Shown here piece after piece: positions 9,411-18,774 of a DNA stretch of 64,000 nt (position 1 is its first letter; every line of letters begins with the position of its first letter). Position numbers and translations under genes: made by a program. The notes under the pieces were generated by a model. It searched no databases. It worked only from the letters and a program-made list of their open reading frames with translations, and was not told where the DNA came from. Origin of the DNA: Duganella sp. OV510 (GTDB lineage Bacteria; Pseudomonadota; Gammaproteobacteria; Burkholderiales; Burkholderiaceae_D); contig NZ_FNEQ01000003.1 in the NCBI RefSeq assembly GCF_900100205.1, positions 124,001 through 188,000 on the forward strand, written 5' to 3'.

Positions 9411-9570
9411 GCGTCTATTCTAAATGCCAATCTGGACGGCTCGACGACAAAAGTCGTGCAAAATAGTTATCGATCCCACGCAATTCACGACAAAATATGG
9501 CGCTGTGCTCAGAAAATCACCACAAATTCGCGCAATCCTCGCCCTTATGCGGCGATAATCGAGGATAAGA

Positions 9571-10461
9571 TTGCCTTTTGCCCCAAAGATCACAATGACG
9601 ACAGTAGCTGCCCCAGCCTTGCCAACAGAAAACGCGGTGGAAGACGCGCTGATGCGTTCCATCCGTATTCCGCCGCGGCCCAGCCTGCTCGTCGACCTGC
9701 AACGCGAACTCGGCCAGCACGATCCATCGCCACGCCAGATCGCCCGCATCATTGCCAACGACGTCGGCATGTCCGGCGCGCTGCTGAAACTCGCCAACTC
9801 GCCGTTCTTCGGCGCCGCCCGCAAGGCCAAGTCGGTTGAACAGGCGATCAATTTCCTCGGCATTAACCAGTGCGCCTCGCTGCTGACCGGGCTGCTGGCG
9901 CGCCAGGCCATCGAAGGCAAGGAGGCCGACCTCAACGCCTTCTGGGAAATTTCCGCGCGCCGCGCGCAGGCGCTAGTGTTCACCTCGCGCAAGCTGCGCG
10001 TGGCGCCGCCGGACATCGCCCATACCTTCGGCCTGTTCTGCGACATCGGCGTGCCGCTGCTGATGAACCGTTTCGACGATTACAATGACACCTACGAGCG
10101 CGCCTGCAACGACGCCAGCGGCGTCTTCACCGCCATCGAGGACACCCGCTACAGCACCAACCATGCCGCCATCGGCTGCCTGCTGGCGCGCAACTGGGGC
10201 CTGTCGCCGGACGTCTCGTGGGCCATCCTGCTGCATCACGACTACCGCGTGCTGGAAGACCCGTCGACCGACGACGCCATCCGCTCGCTGGTGGCGCTGT
10301 CGCTGCTGGCCGAAAAAGGCATCCAGCGTCTGCACAACCGCACGATGTCCTACGAATGGGAAAAAGGCGGCGACAGCGCCTGCCGCCACCTCGGCCTGAC
10401 CGAGGATGAAACCGAAGACCTGCTCGACGAGCTGAACGAAACCTTCCACACCGAACGATAA
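9571..10461 (+). CDS. HDOD domain protein
   Basis: The protein (up to 296 residues) is an HDOD-domain protein, a degenerate relative of HD phosphohydrolases used as a signalling module. The N-terminal region IRIPPRPSLLVDLQREL and RQIARIIANDVGMSGALLKLANSPFFG, then AINFLGINQCASLLTG, are typical. The catalytic HD pair is not conserved. Two starts are possible: an ATG at 9595 without a ribosome site, and an in-frame TTG at 9571 with GAGG six bases upstream; the TTG is preferred. HDOD proteins link to motility, stress or c-di-GMP control. The downstream DUF2863-like gene begins 18 bp after the stop. Confidence 0.87.
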   Translation: MPFAPKITMTTVAAPALPTENAVEDALMRSIRIPPRPSLLVDLQRELGQHDPSPRQIARIIANDVGMSGALLKLANSPFFGAARKAKSVEQAINFLGINQCASLLTGLLARQAIEGKEADLNAFWEISARRAQALVFTSRKLRVAPPDIAHTFGLFCDIGVPLLMNRFDDYNDTYERACNDASGVFTAIEDTRYSTNHAAIGCLLARNWGLSPDVSWAILLHHDYRVLEDPSTDDAIRSLVALSLLAEKGIQRLHNRTMSYEWEKGGDSACRHLGLTEDETEDLLDELNETFHTER

Positions 10462-10479
10462 AAAGAAGTCCAATCAAGC

Positions 10480-11667
10480 ATGCCTAAAAATAAGCGCCCC
10501 GTACCGCGCAAATCCGCCAATTCCCCCGAAGTCAAAGACGAACAACAAACCACCGAATTGTGTGCGTTGGCGCTGGATCTGGCCGACGAATCGGCCAGCG
10601 GCGACATCATCTCCGCCGCCACCCGCGCCGAGCTGGCGCAAAAGCACATCGACTTCCAGCGCCTGCTGCGCCGCCTGCTGGCGCAAGGCAAGAACGAAGT
10701 GCTGTACGGCGCCATCGAGATGGCACGCGACGAATCGCTGGAGGCTTACCGCTATCTGCGCACCGCCGCCGAGGAAGGCGCGGCCAACCTGATCCTGCGC
10801 CGCGACAACGCGCCTGACCTGGAGATCGACGCCTTCGCCATCCCGGTGTTCGTGCACAGCCAGGGCGGCCTCGATCCGGCCGCCGACTTCCAGGACCCGG
10901 ACGCCTACGAGGCCCTGCTCAACAGCATCACCGACGCCGGCCTGGAAAGCCCGAAAGCGCAGGTAGTATTGGTCAGCCACGCCTATGACCTCGACGAGAT
11001 CGAACGCATCAACTACGGCCAGCTGCAAGCGATGGTGCGCGAAGCCGCGCAATCGCTGACCGATAAAAAAATCGCCGCCGCGCCAGCGCTGGAGCGCAGC
11101 ATGGCGGCCGGCTGGTCGCCATCCAGCTTCAGCGCGGACGACACTGCGGTCGAGCTGCGCTTCCTGCTCGGCTTCGCGCTGAAGCGCACCGACGACGCCT
11201 TCTACAAGGTGCCGGCCGGCGACAAGGCGGCCGACGCCTACTTCGCCCAGCGCGCCGAGCGTTACCAGAAATGGACCGAAGATTACGCGCCGCTGGTGGC
11301 CCGCTGCCTCGGCCGCGCGCGCGGCGCCGACCCGGCGCTGACGCTGAACTTCCTGTACCAGGACCTGTTCTTCGGCGCCCGCGCGCAGGGCCAGTCCGAG
11401 CACGACATGCTGCACCTGCTGTCGACGCTGAACCAGGCACTGCAAGGCCATGACCCGGCGCAGGTGCAAGCCGTCATCGCCCCGGCGGAAGACGAAGACG
11501 ACCCGCTGCTGCTGGTGCAACTGTCGCTGGGCGGCACCCCACTGGCCGCCGCCGGCAAGCCGCTCGATCCAGCCGCCGACCTGGCACTGGCGCTGGAAGA
11601 CCTGGCCGACGCCCTCGCCAGCCTTGGCGTCACCGACATCTCGGTCTCGGCAGACCCGCTTTCCTGA
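10480..11667 (+). CDS. Conserved protein, probably DUF2863 family
   Basis: The 395-residue product has no signal peptide or membrane segment and no catalytic motif I recognise. It is acidic and helix-rich at the N terminus (LCALALDLADESASG, FQRLLRRLLAQGKNEVLYGA), with strand-rich parts such as IDAFAIPVFVHSQGG and a C-terminal QVQAVIAPAEDEDDPLLLVQLSLGG. Size and composition fit the betaproteobacterial DUF2863 family, recalled from memory rather than confirmed. It begins 18 bp after the HDOD gene and is likely in the same transcript. Function unknown. Confidence 0.7.
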   Translation: MPKNKRPVPRKSANSPEVKDEQQTTELCALALDLADESASGDIISAATRAELAQKHIDFQRLLRRLLAQGKNEVLYGAIEMARDESLEAYRYLRTAAEEGAANLILRRDNAPDLEIDAFAIPVFVHSQGGLDPAADFQDPDAYEALLNSITDAGLESPKAQVVLVSHAYDLDEIERINYGQLQAMVREAAQSLTDKKIAAAPALERSMAAGWSPSSFSADDTAVELRFLLGFALKRTDDAFYKVPAGDKAADAYFAQRAERYQKWTEDYAPLVARCLGRARGADPALTLNFLYQDLFFGARAQGQSEHDMLHLLSTLNQALQGHDPAQVQAVIAPAEDEDDPLLLVQLSLGGTPLAAAGKPLDPAADLALALEDLADALASLGVTDISVSADPLS

Positions 11668-11681
11668 AAGCGATTTCCTGT

Positions 11682-11710
11682 TTGACAGTCCCGGTTTAGC
11701 CGAGGATACT
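11682..11710 (+). promoter_or_regulatory. Putative sigma70 promoter for the TPR lipoprotein gene
   Basis: A TTGACA hexamer (11682-11687) is followed after 17 bp by GATACT (11705-11710), about 75 bp upstream of the ATG at 11785. It sits in the only gap between the DUF2863-like and TPR genes. Confidence 0.5.
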
Positions 11711-11784
11711 TTCCAGAACGCGGAACGCAGATTCCGCTGCCTGGTGCGGCGCCGGCTTGTGCTCCGCAGCAAAGGGAGACTGTC

Positions 11785-12981
11785 ATGAAACCATGGGCCC
11801 GTAGCATCTGTACGGCGCTGTGCGCCGCCGCATTCCTCAGCGGTTGCGCCAGCCAGCAAGGGGCGCGCATCGCCCCCGCACAGCAACTTTTCCACGATCA
11901 GCTGTTCCAGCCGCCGGCCACGCCGATCGACGTCCGGCAGGTGTTCGCCGCCAGTCCGGCGATGCGCGACTACGTGCGGCATGAAATCGGCACCGCCTCG
12001 CCCGGCAAGGACGTGCGCCGCATGCTGTTCGACGCGCTGTACCGGCGCGACAAGCTGCAACTTGAATACGACGCTGCCGTCACCCGTAACGCCGCTGAAA
12101 CCTTTGAAGCGCGCGCCGGCAACTGCCTGTCGCTGGCCATCATGACAGCCGCCCTGGCGCGCGAGCTCAATATGCCGGTGCTGTTCCAGCAGATCGATGT
12201 CGAAGAAGTGTGGAGCCGCGCCGGCAATCTGTACTTCGCCGCCAACCACGTCAACCTGGCGCTGGGCCGGCCGCGCAGCGACCGCAATCCCTACACCACC
12301 TACAATATGGACGACGCCACCGCGCTGACGGTCGACTTCATCCCGGTGCCGCCGAAGGCGCGCGAAACCGCCAAGCCGCTGGACGAACGCACGGTGCTGG
12401 CCATGTACCTCAACAACCGCGCCGCCGAGCTGCTGTCGACCGGCCACATCGACGACGCCTACTGGGCTGCGCGCAAGGCGGCCGAAGCCGATCCGCTATT
12501 CCTTAACGCCTACAACACACTGGGCGTGATCTACCAGCACCGCGGCAACCTGGAGGCGGCCGAGCAGGTACTGCGCTACGCCCACGCGCAGGCGCCCGAC
12601 AACACCATCTATTTGTCCAACCTGGCGCAGACACTGGAAAACCAGAACAAGCTGGACGAGGCGGCGGCGCTGCGCGTGCGGCTGGCGCAGCTGGAGCCCT
12701 ACCCGCCATTCCACTTCTTCCACCTCGGGCAGGAAGCGATGAAGCTGGGCGACTATGCGCGCGCCCGCAAGCTGTTTGAACGCGAGCTGGAACGGGTGCC
12801 CGACTACCATGAAGTGTACTTCTGGCTGGCGGTGGCCAACTACCAGCTGGGCAACCTGCGCGCGGCGGACAACTACATGGCGCGGGCCATGCAAAACAGC
12901 ACGACGCGCAGCGCCCACGACCTGTATTCGGCCAAGCTGGACCGCATTCGCGCCTACGAGGCCCAGCAACGCAACAAATAG
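11785..12981 (+). CDS. Lipoprotein with transglutaminase-like and TPR domains
   Basis: The 398-residue protein begins with a lipoprotein signal ending in the lipobox LSGC (Cys19 region). Residues about 60-190 look like a transglutaminase/cysteine-protease-like fold: ARAGNCLSLAIMTAALARELNM carries the candidate nucleophile Cys, and YFAANHVNLAL a candidate His. The second half has at least three tetratricopeptide repeats (for example AYNTLGVIYQHRGNLEAAEQVL, FHLGQEAMKLGDYARARKLFERELE and VYFWLAVANYQLGNLRAADNYM, each shown in part). It is likely anchored in the outer membrane facing the periplasm. A GGGAG ribosome site precedes the ATG. Whether the Cys-His pair is catalytic is unproven. Confidence 0.8.
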   Translation: MKPWARSICTALCAAAFLSGCASQQGARIAPAQQLFHDQLFQPPATPIDVRQVFAASPAMRDYVRHEIGTASPGKDVRRMLFDALYRRDKLQLEYDAAVTRNAAETFEARAGNCLSLAIMTAALARELNMPVLFQQIDVEEVWSRAGNLYFAANHVNLALGRPRSDRNPYTTYNMDDATALTVDFIPVPPKARETAKPLDERTVLAMYLNNRAAELLSTGHIDDAYWAARKAAEADPLFLNAYNTLGVIYQHRGNLEAAEQVLRYAHAQAPDNTIYLSNLAQTLENQNKLDEAAALRVRLAQLEPYPPFHFFHLGQEAMKLGDYARARKLFERELERVPDYHEVYFWLAVANYQLGNLRAADNYMARAMQNSTTRSAHDLYSAKLDRIRAYEAQQRNK

Positions 12982-13083
12982 CCGGACACGGTGGTATGCT
13001 GGATCGGCTTTCGCTTGACACTTAGTTGCGTTCGCGCAACAATTGCAAGTAGATTAAGCCGCTCATACCACAAGGATTCCGTC

Positions 13084-15693
13084 ATGCCGAGACTCAGGCC
13101 CGCCCACGCCGCCGTCCCCTTCCTCATTAGTGCATTGCTGGCCGGTTGCGGCGGTGGTGGTGGCGGTGGAGGTGGCGGCGCCACCCCGCCGGCCGTCACC
13201 CCGGCGCTGACCTTCGCGCCGGCCACCGTCACTGGCACCGTCAGCGCCGGCAACTCGCTGACCACCAACGTCATCGCCAGCGTCGTCCGGCCATCCGACT
13301 TCGCCAACGCGACCACGGTGTTTGCCAGCGTGGTCGACAACAACGGCGTGTTGCTGCCCAATGTGCAACTGGTGCGCGACAGCGACACCCAGTACCACGC
13401 AGTGCTGCAAACCGCGCCGACGCTGGCGGCCGGCAGCTACCAGAACAGCTTCAGCGTGCGCCTGTGCCGCGACAGCGCCTGCGCCAGCCAGTTCCCCGGT
13501 TCGCCGGTGGCGCTGCCCTACAACATCACCGTTACGCCAGCCGGCAGCGCCACCTTCAGCGCCGTGCCGGCCATGCCGCTGAGCGCCACCGGCCAGCAAG
13601 GCGGCGCCGCGCCCTCCAGCGTCGACGTCGCCATCAGCGCCGCCGGCCGCAGCTGGAACGCCGTCAGCGGCGCCAGCTGGCTCAAGCTCGGCACCGCCAG
13701 CGGCAGCGGCGACGCCCGCCTGACCGTCAGCTACGACGTCAGCGGCCTGGCGCAGGGCAACTACAGCACCACGCTGACGATTAGCGCCAACGACGGCCAG
13801 AGCGCGGTGTTGCCGGTGGCGCTCACCGTGCTGCCGCCGGGCCTGGTATTGGGCAGCAATAGCGTGACCTTCACCGCCATCAACGGCGCGCCGATCCCAA
13901 GCCAGATCGTCTCGCTCGACACCGACAACAAGATCACCACCGCCTGGACCGCCAGGAGCAACGCCGGCTGGCTGAGTGTGTCGCCAACGGCCGGCAGCAC
14001 GCCGGCCACCACCGTGCTGACGGTCGACCCGACTATCGGCACGCTGGCCAGCAACGTCTACACCGGCGCCATCACCATCACGCCGACCGGCCTGGCCGAA
14101 CGCACGCTGCCAGTCACACTGGACCTGCGCCGCGCCAGCCTGCAGGCGTCGACCCAGACCATGACGCTGGGCGGCGTCTACGGCCGTGACTTCAGCAGCA
14201 GCCAGAACTGGACGCTGACGCTCAACACCAGCACCAACAGCTGGCCGTGGCAACTCTCCAGCCTGCCGGACTGGGCCACTGTGAACACTGCCGCCGGCAC
14301 CGTCAACCAGGCCGGCGCCAGCACCACCTTCAAGGCCAAGCCGGACCAGGCCGCTGTCGGTGTCAGCTCGCGTCTGGTGAGCGCCGTGACCAAGGTGAAT
14401 GGCGACTCGGTGCAGGCCGACCTGGTGCTGGCCATCAACAAGGACCAGCACAAGCTGCTGCCATCGGAAACCGCCGTGGCCTTCGTCAGCACGCCTGGCT
14501 GGGTGCGCCTGACGCGCACCATCACCGTCAGCGACAACTTCAACAACTTCGCCGGCATGAGCGCCACCAGCGACGCCGCCTGGCTGGTGGTGGGCGTCAG
14601 CGCCGACAAGCTGATCCTGACCGCCGACCCGAGCCAGCTGCTGAATGACACGCTAAGCACCGCCACCATCACCATCAAGGCATCCGATCCGGACGCCAGC
14701 GCGCCGGAAGTGATCCGCGTGGCACTGTGGAATGGCAGCGAAACGCCGAAGACCGCCAGCCAGACCGCGCTGACCTACACCAACCTGGTCACCGATCCGG
14801 CCCGCCCCTACGCTTACGTGCACAACGGCGGCGCCTACATCGACGTCTACAACGTCTACACCGGCCGCAAGGAAGCCAGCATCACCGGCTTCTCGGCCGG
14901 CCTGGGCGACATGGCGGTTACACCCAACGGCGACGCGCTGTATGTGGTCGACATCAACAACGCCCGCATTACCACCGTCGACCTCGGCACCCGCCTGATC
15001 AGCGCGCAGCTGCCGCTGGCGGTGGCCGGCACGCGCGCCACCCGCCTCAAGCTGGTGCGCCCGAACGGCGTCGCCATGATGCTGCTCAGCGACGGCCAGG
15101 CCTACCTGACCGGCAACAACACCAGTAGCACCCGCCTGACCGGCCTGCCACTGACCACCGGTGGCACGCTGGCCACCAGCGCCGACGGCAAGCGCGTGGT
15201 GCAGCAGAGCGAAAACGCCAGCAGCATCCAGCACACCACGGTGACGCTGGATTACAGCGCGCTCAACAACGGCACGCTGTACGCCGCCAGGCTGCCGGCC
15301 GCCAGCCATGGCAGCCCGGGCACGCTGGGCCAGGACGTCTGGGTCAGCAGCGACGGCAAGCGCATCTACAGCGCTTCCAGCACGCCGAAGTCGTGCACCA
15401 TCATGAGCGGCGACGACCTCGGCATCCAGGGCTATATGGCGATCGGCGACGCCACGCCGAACAACATCGAAGTGGCGATCGACGGCCGCATCTTCTGCGC
15501 CGGCGCCGCCAAGGCCACCAGCAACGACATCTATATGTACGACAGCGCCGGCAGCAAGGTGCTGCAGCAGTACAAGCTGAGCAGCAGCGGCAAGCAGCTG
15601 CTGGCGCGCCAGCTGGCGATCTCCGGTGACGGCTGGGTGCTGGCCGGCATCACCGAAGACGGCGTGCTGAACTTCCTGCCGATCGGCCCGTAA
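13084..15693 (+). CDS. BACON-domain/beta-propeller-like lipoprotein
   Basis: The 869-residue lipoprotein starts at ATG 13084, chosen because AAGGA precedes it and a lipobox (LLAGC) follows; the longer frame from 12991 lacks both. Directly after the lipid Cys there is a run of about ten Gly. The next 450 residues hold repeated Ig-like/BACON modules (WNAVSGASWLKLGTASGSGD, WTARSNAGWLSVSPTAGST, TSDAAWLVVGVSAD). The C-terminal third resembles a YVTN-type beta-propeller (YAYVHNGGAYIDVYNVYTG, MAVTPNGDALYVVDINN). It is a surface or periplasmic protein that probably binds carbohydrate or protein; no catalytic residues are evident. A terminator follows. Confidence 0.8.
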   Translation: MPRLRPAHAAVPFLISALLAGCGGGGGGGGGGATPPAVTPALTFAPATVTGTVSAGNSLTTNVIASVVRPSDFANATTVFASVVDNNGVLLPNVQLVRDSDTQYHAVLQTAPTLAAGSYQNSFSVRLCRDSACASQFPGSPVALPYNITVTPAGSATFSAVPAMPLSATGQQGGAAPSSVDVAISAAGRSWNAVSGASWLKLGTASGSGDARLTVSYDVSGLAQGNYSTTLTISANDGQSAVLPVALTVLPPGLVLGSNSVTFTAINGAPIPSQIVSLDTDNKITTAWTARSNAGWLSVSPTAGSTPATTVLTVDPTIGTLASNVYTGAITITPTGLAERTLPVTLDLRRASLQASTQTMTLGGVYGRDFSSSQNWTLTLNTSTNSWPWQLSSLPDWATVNTAAGTVNQAGASTTFKAKPDQAAVGVSSRLVSAVTKVNGDSVQADLVLAINKDQHKLLPSETAVAFVSTPGWVRLTRTITVSDNFNNFAGMSATSDAAWLVVGVSADKLILTADPSQLLNDTLSTATITIKASDPDASAPEVIRVALWNGSETPKTASQTALTYTNLVTDPARPYAYVHNGGAYIDVYNVYTGRKEASITGFSAGLGDMAVTPNGDALYVVDINNARITTVDLGTRLISAQLPLAVAGTRATRLKLVRPNGVAMMLLSDGQAYLTGNNTSSTRLTGLPLTTGGTLATSADGKRVVQQSENASSIQHTTVTLDYSALNNGTLYAARLPAASHGSPGTLGQDVWVSSDGKRIYSASSTPKSCTIMSGDDLGIQGYMAIGDATPNNIEVAIDGRIFCAGAAKATSNDIYMYDSAGSKVLQQYKLSSSGKQLLARQLAISGDGWVLAGITEDGVLNFLPIGP

Positions 15694-15708
15694 ATCCTGC
15701 GCCGCCAT

Positions 15709-15749
15709 AAAAAACGCCGCCGGCAGCTTGCGCTGCGGCGGCGTTTTTT
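15709..15749. terminator. Bidirectional intrinsic terminator
   Basis: A GC-rich hairpin (ACGCCGCCGGCAGC, loop TTGC-like, GCTGCGGCGGCGT, with one bulged base) is flanked by A-run on the left and T-run on the right. It lies between convergent genes ending at 15693 and 15762 and can serve both strands. Confidence 0.9.
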
Positions 15750-15761
15750 CCGCGTGACGGT

Positions 15762-16139
15762 TCAGTAGCCGGTGCTGCGGCCGGCGATCACCGGCAACTC
15801 GTCATCGCTGGTCAGCGCCCAGATCAGGCGGGCGATGGTTTCCGACGCCACCACCGTGTGGTGATTGTCCTGCGCCATCAGCTTCTCGCGGATCTCGCGC
15901 CGCACGGCAGGCAAGCCGGTCAGGTCGAACAGGATGTCGATGCCGCTGCCCAGCGCCACGATCTCGTCCAGCGAGGCGATCTTCAGGCCGGCGTCCAGCG
16001 CCAGCTTGCGGCCGGGCGTATCGCCACTTTCCGCGACACCGACTACATCGACACCACGCCCGCTGCGCGCCAGCAGATTACGCAAGAAAGCCGAGCCGAT
16101 ACGGCCCAGACCGATGATAGCGATTTTTTGATTGTCCAC
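15762..16139 (-). CDS. Stand-alone NAD(P)-binding Rossmann-fold protein
   Basis: The 125-residue protein opens with KIAIIGLGRIGSAFLRNLL, a Rossmann dinucleotide-binding GxGxxG, and continues with VDVVGVAESG and DILFDLTGLP. It resembles the N-terminal half of Gfo/Idh/MocA, homoserine dehydrogenase or dihydrodipicolinate reductase enzymes, but no substrate domain follows. The GTG at 16139 is taken as start because GGAGG lies just upstream; the longer frame to 16217 has no such site. It may be a CoA/NAD-sensing stand-alone domain or a remnant of a larger enzyme. Function unknown. Confidence 0.72.
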   Translation of the reverse strand: MDNQKIAIIGLGRIGSAFLRNLLARSGRGVDVVGVAESGDTPGRKLALDAGLKIASLDEIVALGSGIDILFDLTGLPAVRREIREKLMAQDNHHTVVASETIARLIWALTSDDELPVIAGRSTGY

Positions 16140-16228
16140 CTGTTCCTCCGGTTTTTTAGCTACACTGTGATCGTCAATTATTAGATTGACAATCAAGCAT
16201 CCCACAAACCAACACACAAGGCAAGGCG

Positions 16229-16915
16229 ATGGATCAAGCTTCGGTCATGGACAACATTTTCTGGCACGCCCTCGATGGCGCCCACCGGCAATGGTCCAGC
16301 GGCACCGACACGATCCGCCGCTACACCCACGGCTTCTCGCCCATCATCGCTTTCGCCGATCCGGCAGCACCGGACCTGGCCGCGCTGGCGCCCTGGGTGA
16401 CGCCGGGCGAGACCTTCTATTGCGACGGCTGGCGCGGCGCCGTCCCGCCCGGCTGGCGCATCGACGCCGAAACCACCATGTTCCGCATGCTGTGGGCGGG
16501 CGCCACGCCGGCGGCAGATCCGGCGCCCGATGCCCGCCCGCTAGGTCCCGAGCACGCGCAGCAGGCGCTGGCACTGGCGACGCTGTGCAAGCCCGGCCCG
16601 TTCGGCATCCGCACCATCGAGCTGGGTGATTACTTCGGCTATTTCGACGGCGAGCGGCTGATGGCCATGGCCGGCGAACGCCTGCGCGCGCCAGGCTACT
16701 GCGAAATCAGCGGAGTCTGCACCCACCCGGACTACCAGGGGCGCGGACTGGCAAAGAAGCTGATCGGCAAGCTGCTGCACCGCCACCAGCAGCTTGGCGA
16801 CCGCTCGTTCCTGCACGTCATGCGCGCCAACCCCGCCCGCCAGCTTTACCTGGACATGGGATTCCAGGATTATCTGGAATCCACGGTCCGCGTAGTGGTG
16901 GCCGATCAACCGTAA
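16229..16915 (+). CDS. GNAT family N-acetyltransferase
   Basis: The 228-residue protein has an FR47-like GNAT fold in its C-terminal half. The acetyl-CoA pyrophosphate loop appears as THPDYQGRGLAKKLIGKLL, preceded by YCEISGVC and followed by LHVMRANPARQLYLDMGFQD. The N-terminal half (residues 1-100) is poorly conserved and may shape the substrate pocket. The ligand is not readable. It is divergent from the Rossmann gene and its stop overlaps the end of the convergent DUF4214 gene by 10 bp. A second ATG at 16247 is a possible start. Confidence 0.88.
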   Translation: MDQASVMDNIFWHALDGAHRQWSSGTDTIRRYTHGFSPIIAFADPAAPDLAALAPWVTPGETFYCDGWRGAVPPGWRIDAETTMFRMLWAGATPAADPAPDARPLGPEHAQQALALATLCKPGPFGIRTIELGDYFGYFDGERLMAMAGERLRAPGYCEISGVCTHPDYQGRGLAKKLIGKLLHRHQQLGDRSFLHVMRANPARQLYLDMGFQDYLESTVRVVVADQP

Positions 16916-18606
16916 GGCGTGTAGCTGACGCCGTTCTGCAGCACGCCCACCAGCGCGGCGACGTTTTCCTCGCTCTGGCCGAAGTCGACCAGCACGGCGG
17001 CGGCGCTGCCGCCGCGGTGATCCATCACATCCAGCCAGTAATCGAAGCCGGACTGATCCGCCGCGCGGTGCAGCACGTTTTGGTAGTAGCGCGTCAGGAT
17101 CTCGGCATTGCTCGGCTGCGCGCCGTACAGGTCGCGGAATTCCGCCGAAGCGACAAACGATTGCGTCACCTGGGCCAGCGTGGCGCCATGGTCCATCACA
17201 TTGATCCAGAAACCGAGGCCGTCAGTATCCGGGGTGCGGTTAAAGGCCGCCTGGTAAATCCGGTAAGCCTGCCCGGCAATGCCGTCCACGCCGGTATCCA
17301 GCGCCACCATGGTGTCGCTGAACTGCACCCGCTCGATGCCGGTCAGGGTATCGCTGGCCGCACCGTGAGCCACGCGGAAGCTGCCATCGGCCTGCTGCAC
17401 AATCGTATTGGCGGCCCGCGTTTCCGCATACACCACCCGGTCCAGCCCGGCACCGCCATCCATACTGAGGCCGCGCACGGCGGCGGTGAGGACATCATCG
17501 TGGGCGCCGCCCAGCAGATGGGTATACAGCTTGGAACTGCTCAGTTGCAAACCGGTGTCGCCACTGCGCACCACAGCCACCGGCGCGCTGTCGGCCACAT
17601 GGCTGCCGTCGCGCACCACCAGCGTGCTGCTTGCGCGTGACGGATCGATCACCACATCCAGCGTCCAATTGCCATTAGCGTCCGCTTTGGTTTGCGCCAG
17701 CAAGGTATTGTGCTCCAGCACGCTGGTGGTGGCGCCGGCCGCCGCCGTGCCGCTCAGGTGCAGCACATTGCCTGTGAGCGCGGCACGCGCCGCGTCGGCC
17801 GCCACGCTGGGTACAATCACGCCTTTCCCGGTCAGGCTGGAGTCAGACAAGGCCAGGCCGTCGGGAATGGTCACGGCGTAACCGAGGTCTTGAAGGATCA
17901 ACAAGTCCAGTTGGCTGATCCGGTACTGATGGCCCAGGTAGAAATACAGGCCGTTCATGATGTCGTCCAGATAGCCCTCTTGCAGGTTGCTGGCATCGCC
18001 GATGTGGGACACGTTCTGCGTCGCCGAGGTGCTGGTGACATCCAGCGCATCAATGCCATGCGCGGCCAGCGACGGCGAGTCGAGATACAGCTTGCCGTTT
18101 TGCTGGTACACATACTTGTCCCACAGCATGCGGTTCTTGTCGATGAATTCCAGTGTCTGGTGATCGCGATAGGAATTGATGCCCAGTCCATGCATTAATT
18201 CATGCAGCAGTACCGACATGCCATCGGTTTTATCGGACGGCACGGTCCGTGCGCTGTCATAGGCGGCGGTGGTAAAGCTAAGTCCCTGGAAGTAGCTGCT
18301 GCCGGGATCGACGTAGATGGTCAGGTCCGCCGCGCTGCCATTCAGGTTGCTGCCGACTGCCAGCTCTTTGGCCGCCTGCGCAACTAGATAGTTCAACCCA
18401 TCCGCCGTGTAATCCAGCGTGACCGCGCCATTGCCGGCAAAGCGCCCGGTGGAGGTGGCGCTGACCGACACCGCCACATTCAGCGTGGTATTGCCAACGA
18501 TGAATTGGTTCAGATAGCCGATGACCGACTGAATCGCGCCGGTGAACAGCGCCTTGTCGGCCATGAAGTTGCCGGGATCATCGTAGCTGACGGCCACATT
18601 CCACAT
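16906..18606 (-). CDS. Metzincin-like protease with DUF4214 repeats
   Basis: The 566-residue protein has no signal peptide. Residues 1-260 look like a zinc protease: HELMHGLGINSYRDH gives ligands His135 and His139 with catalytic Glu136 and the following GLG of metzincins, although the third His is not at the standard spacing. A central part (about 275-400) has Ig-like and RTX-like character (DDVLTAAVRGLSMDGGAGLDRV). The C terminus has two DUF4214-type copies, AYRIYQAAFNRTPDTDGLGFW and LTRYYQNVLHRAADQSGFDYW in part. Such architectures are commonly type I-secreted, S-layer or adhesion-linked proteins. The target is unknown. Confidence 0.82.
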   Translation of the reverse strand: MWNVAVSYDDPGNFMADKALFTGAIQSVIGYLNQFIVGNTTLNVAVSVSATSTGRFAGNGAVTLDYTADGLNYLVAQAAKELAVGSNLNGSAADLTIYVDPGSSYFQGLSFTTAAYDSARTVPSDKTDGMSVLLHELMHGLGINSYRDHQTLEFIDKNRMLWDKYVYQQNGKLYLDSPSLAAHGIDALDVTSTSATQNVSHIGDASNLQEGYLDDIMNGLYFYLGHQYRISQLDLLILQDLGYAVTIPDGLALSDSSLTGKGVIVPSVAADAARAALTGNVLHLSGTAAAGATTSVLEHNTLLAQTKADANGNWTLDVVIDPSRASSTLVVRDGSHVADSAPVAVVRSGDTGLQLSSSKLYTHLLGGAHDDVLTAAVRGLSMDGGAGLDRVVYAETRAANTIVQQADGSFRVAHGAASDTLTGIERVQFSDTMVALDTGVDGIAGQAYRIYQAAFNRTPDTDGLGFWINVMDHGATLAQVTQSFVASAEFRDLYGAQPSNAEILTRYYQNVLHRAADQSGFDYWLDVMDHRGGSAAAVLVDFGQSEENVAALVGVLQNGVSYTPYG

Positions 18607-18774
18607 GTGTTGCTCCGCATATTATCAAGAATGACATATTAACGCATGGAAATAATTATCCCGTCAAGTTTCATGTCGACTGACATATCTTGCTTCAGCT
18701 AGACTTGGTAAAAAACAAACCTGATGGGCAGACATGCAAATGCACTTTGACGCAGACAAGGTGGCACAGGCAAA

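Noticed and set aside
10474-12447. 657-codon minus-strand frame across the DUF2863-like and TPR genes
   Set aside because: Overlaps two well supported genes and has a composition typical of a high-GC antisense shadow.
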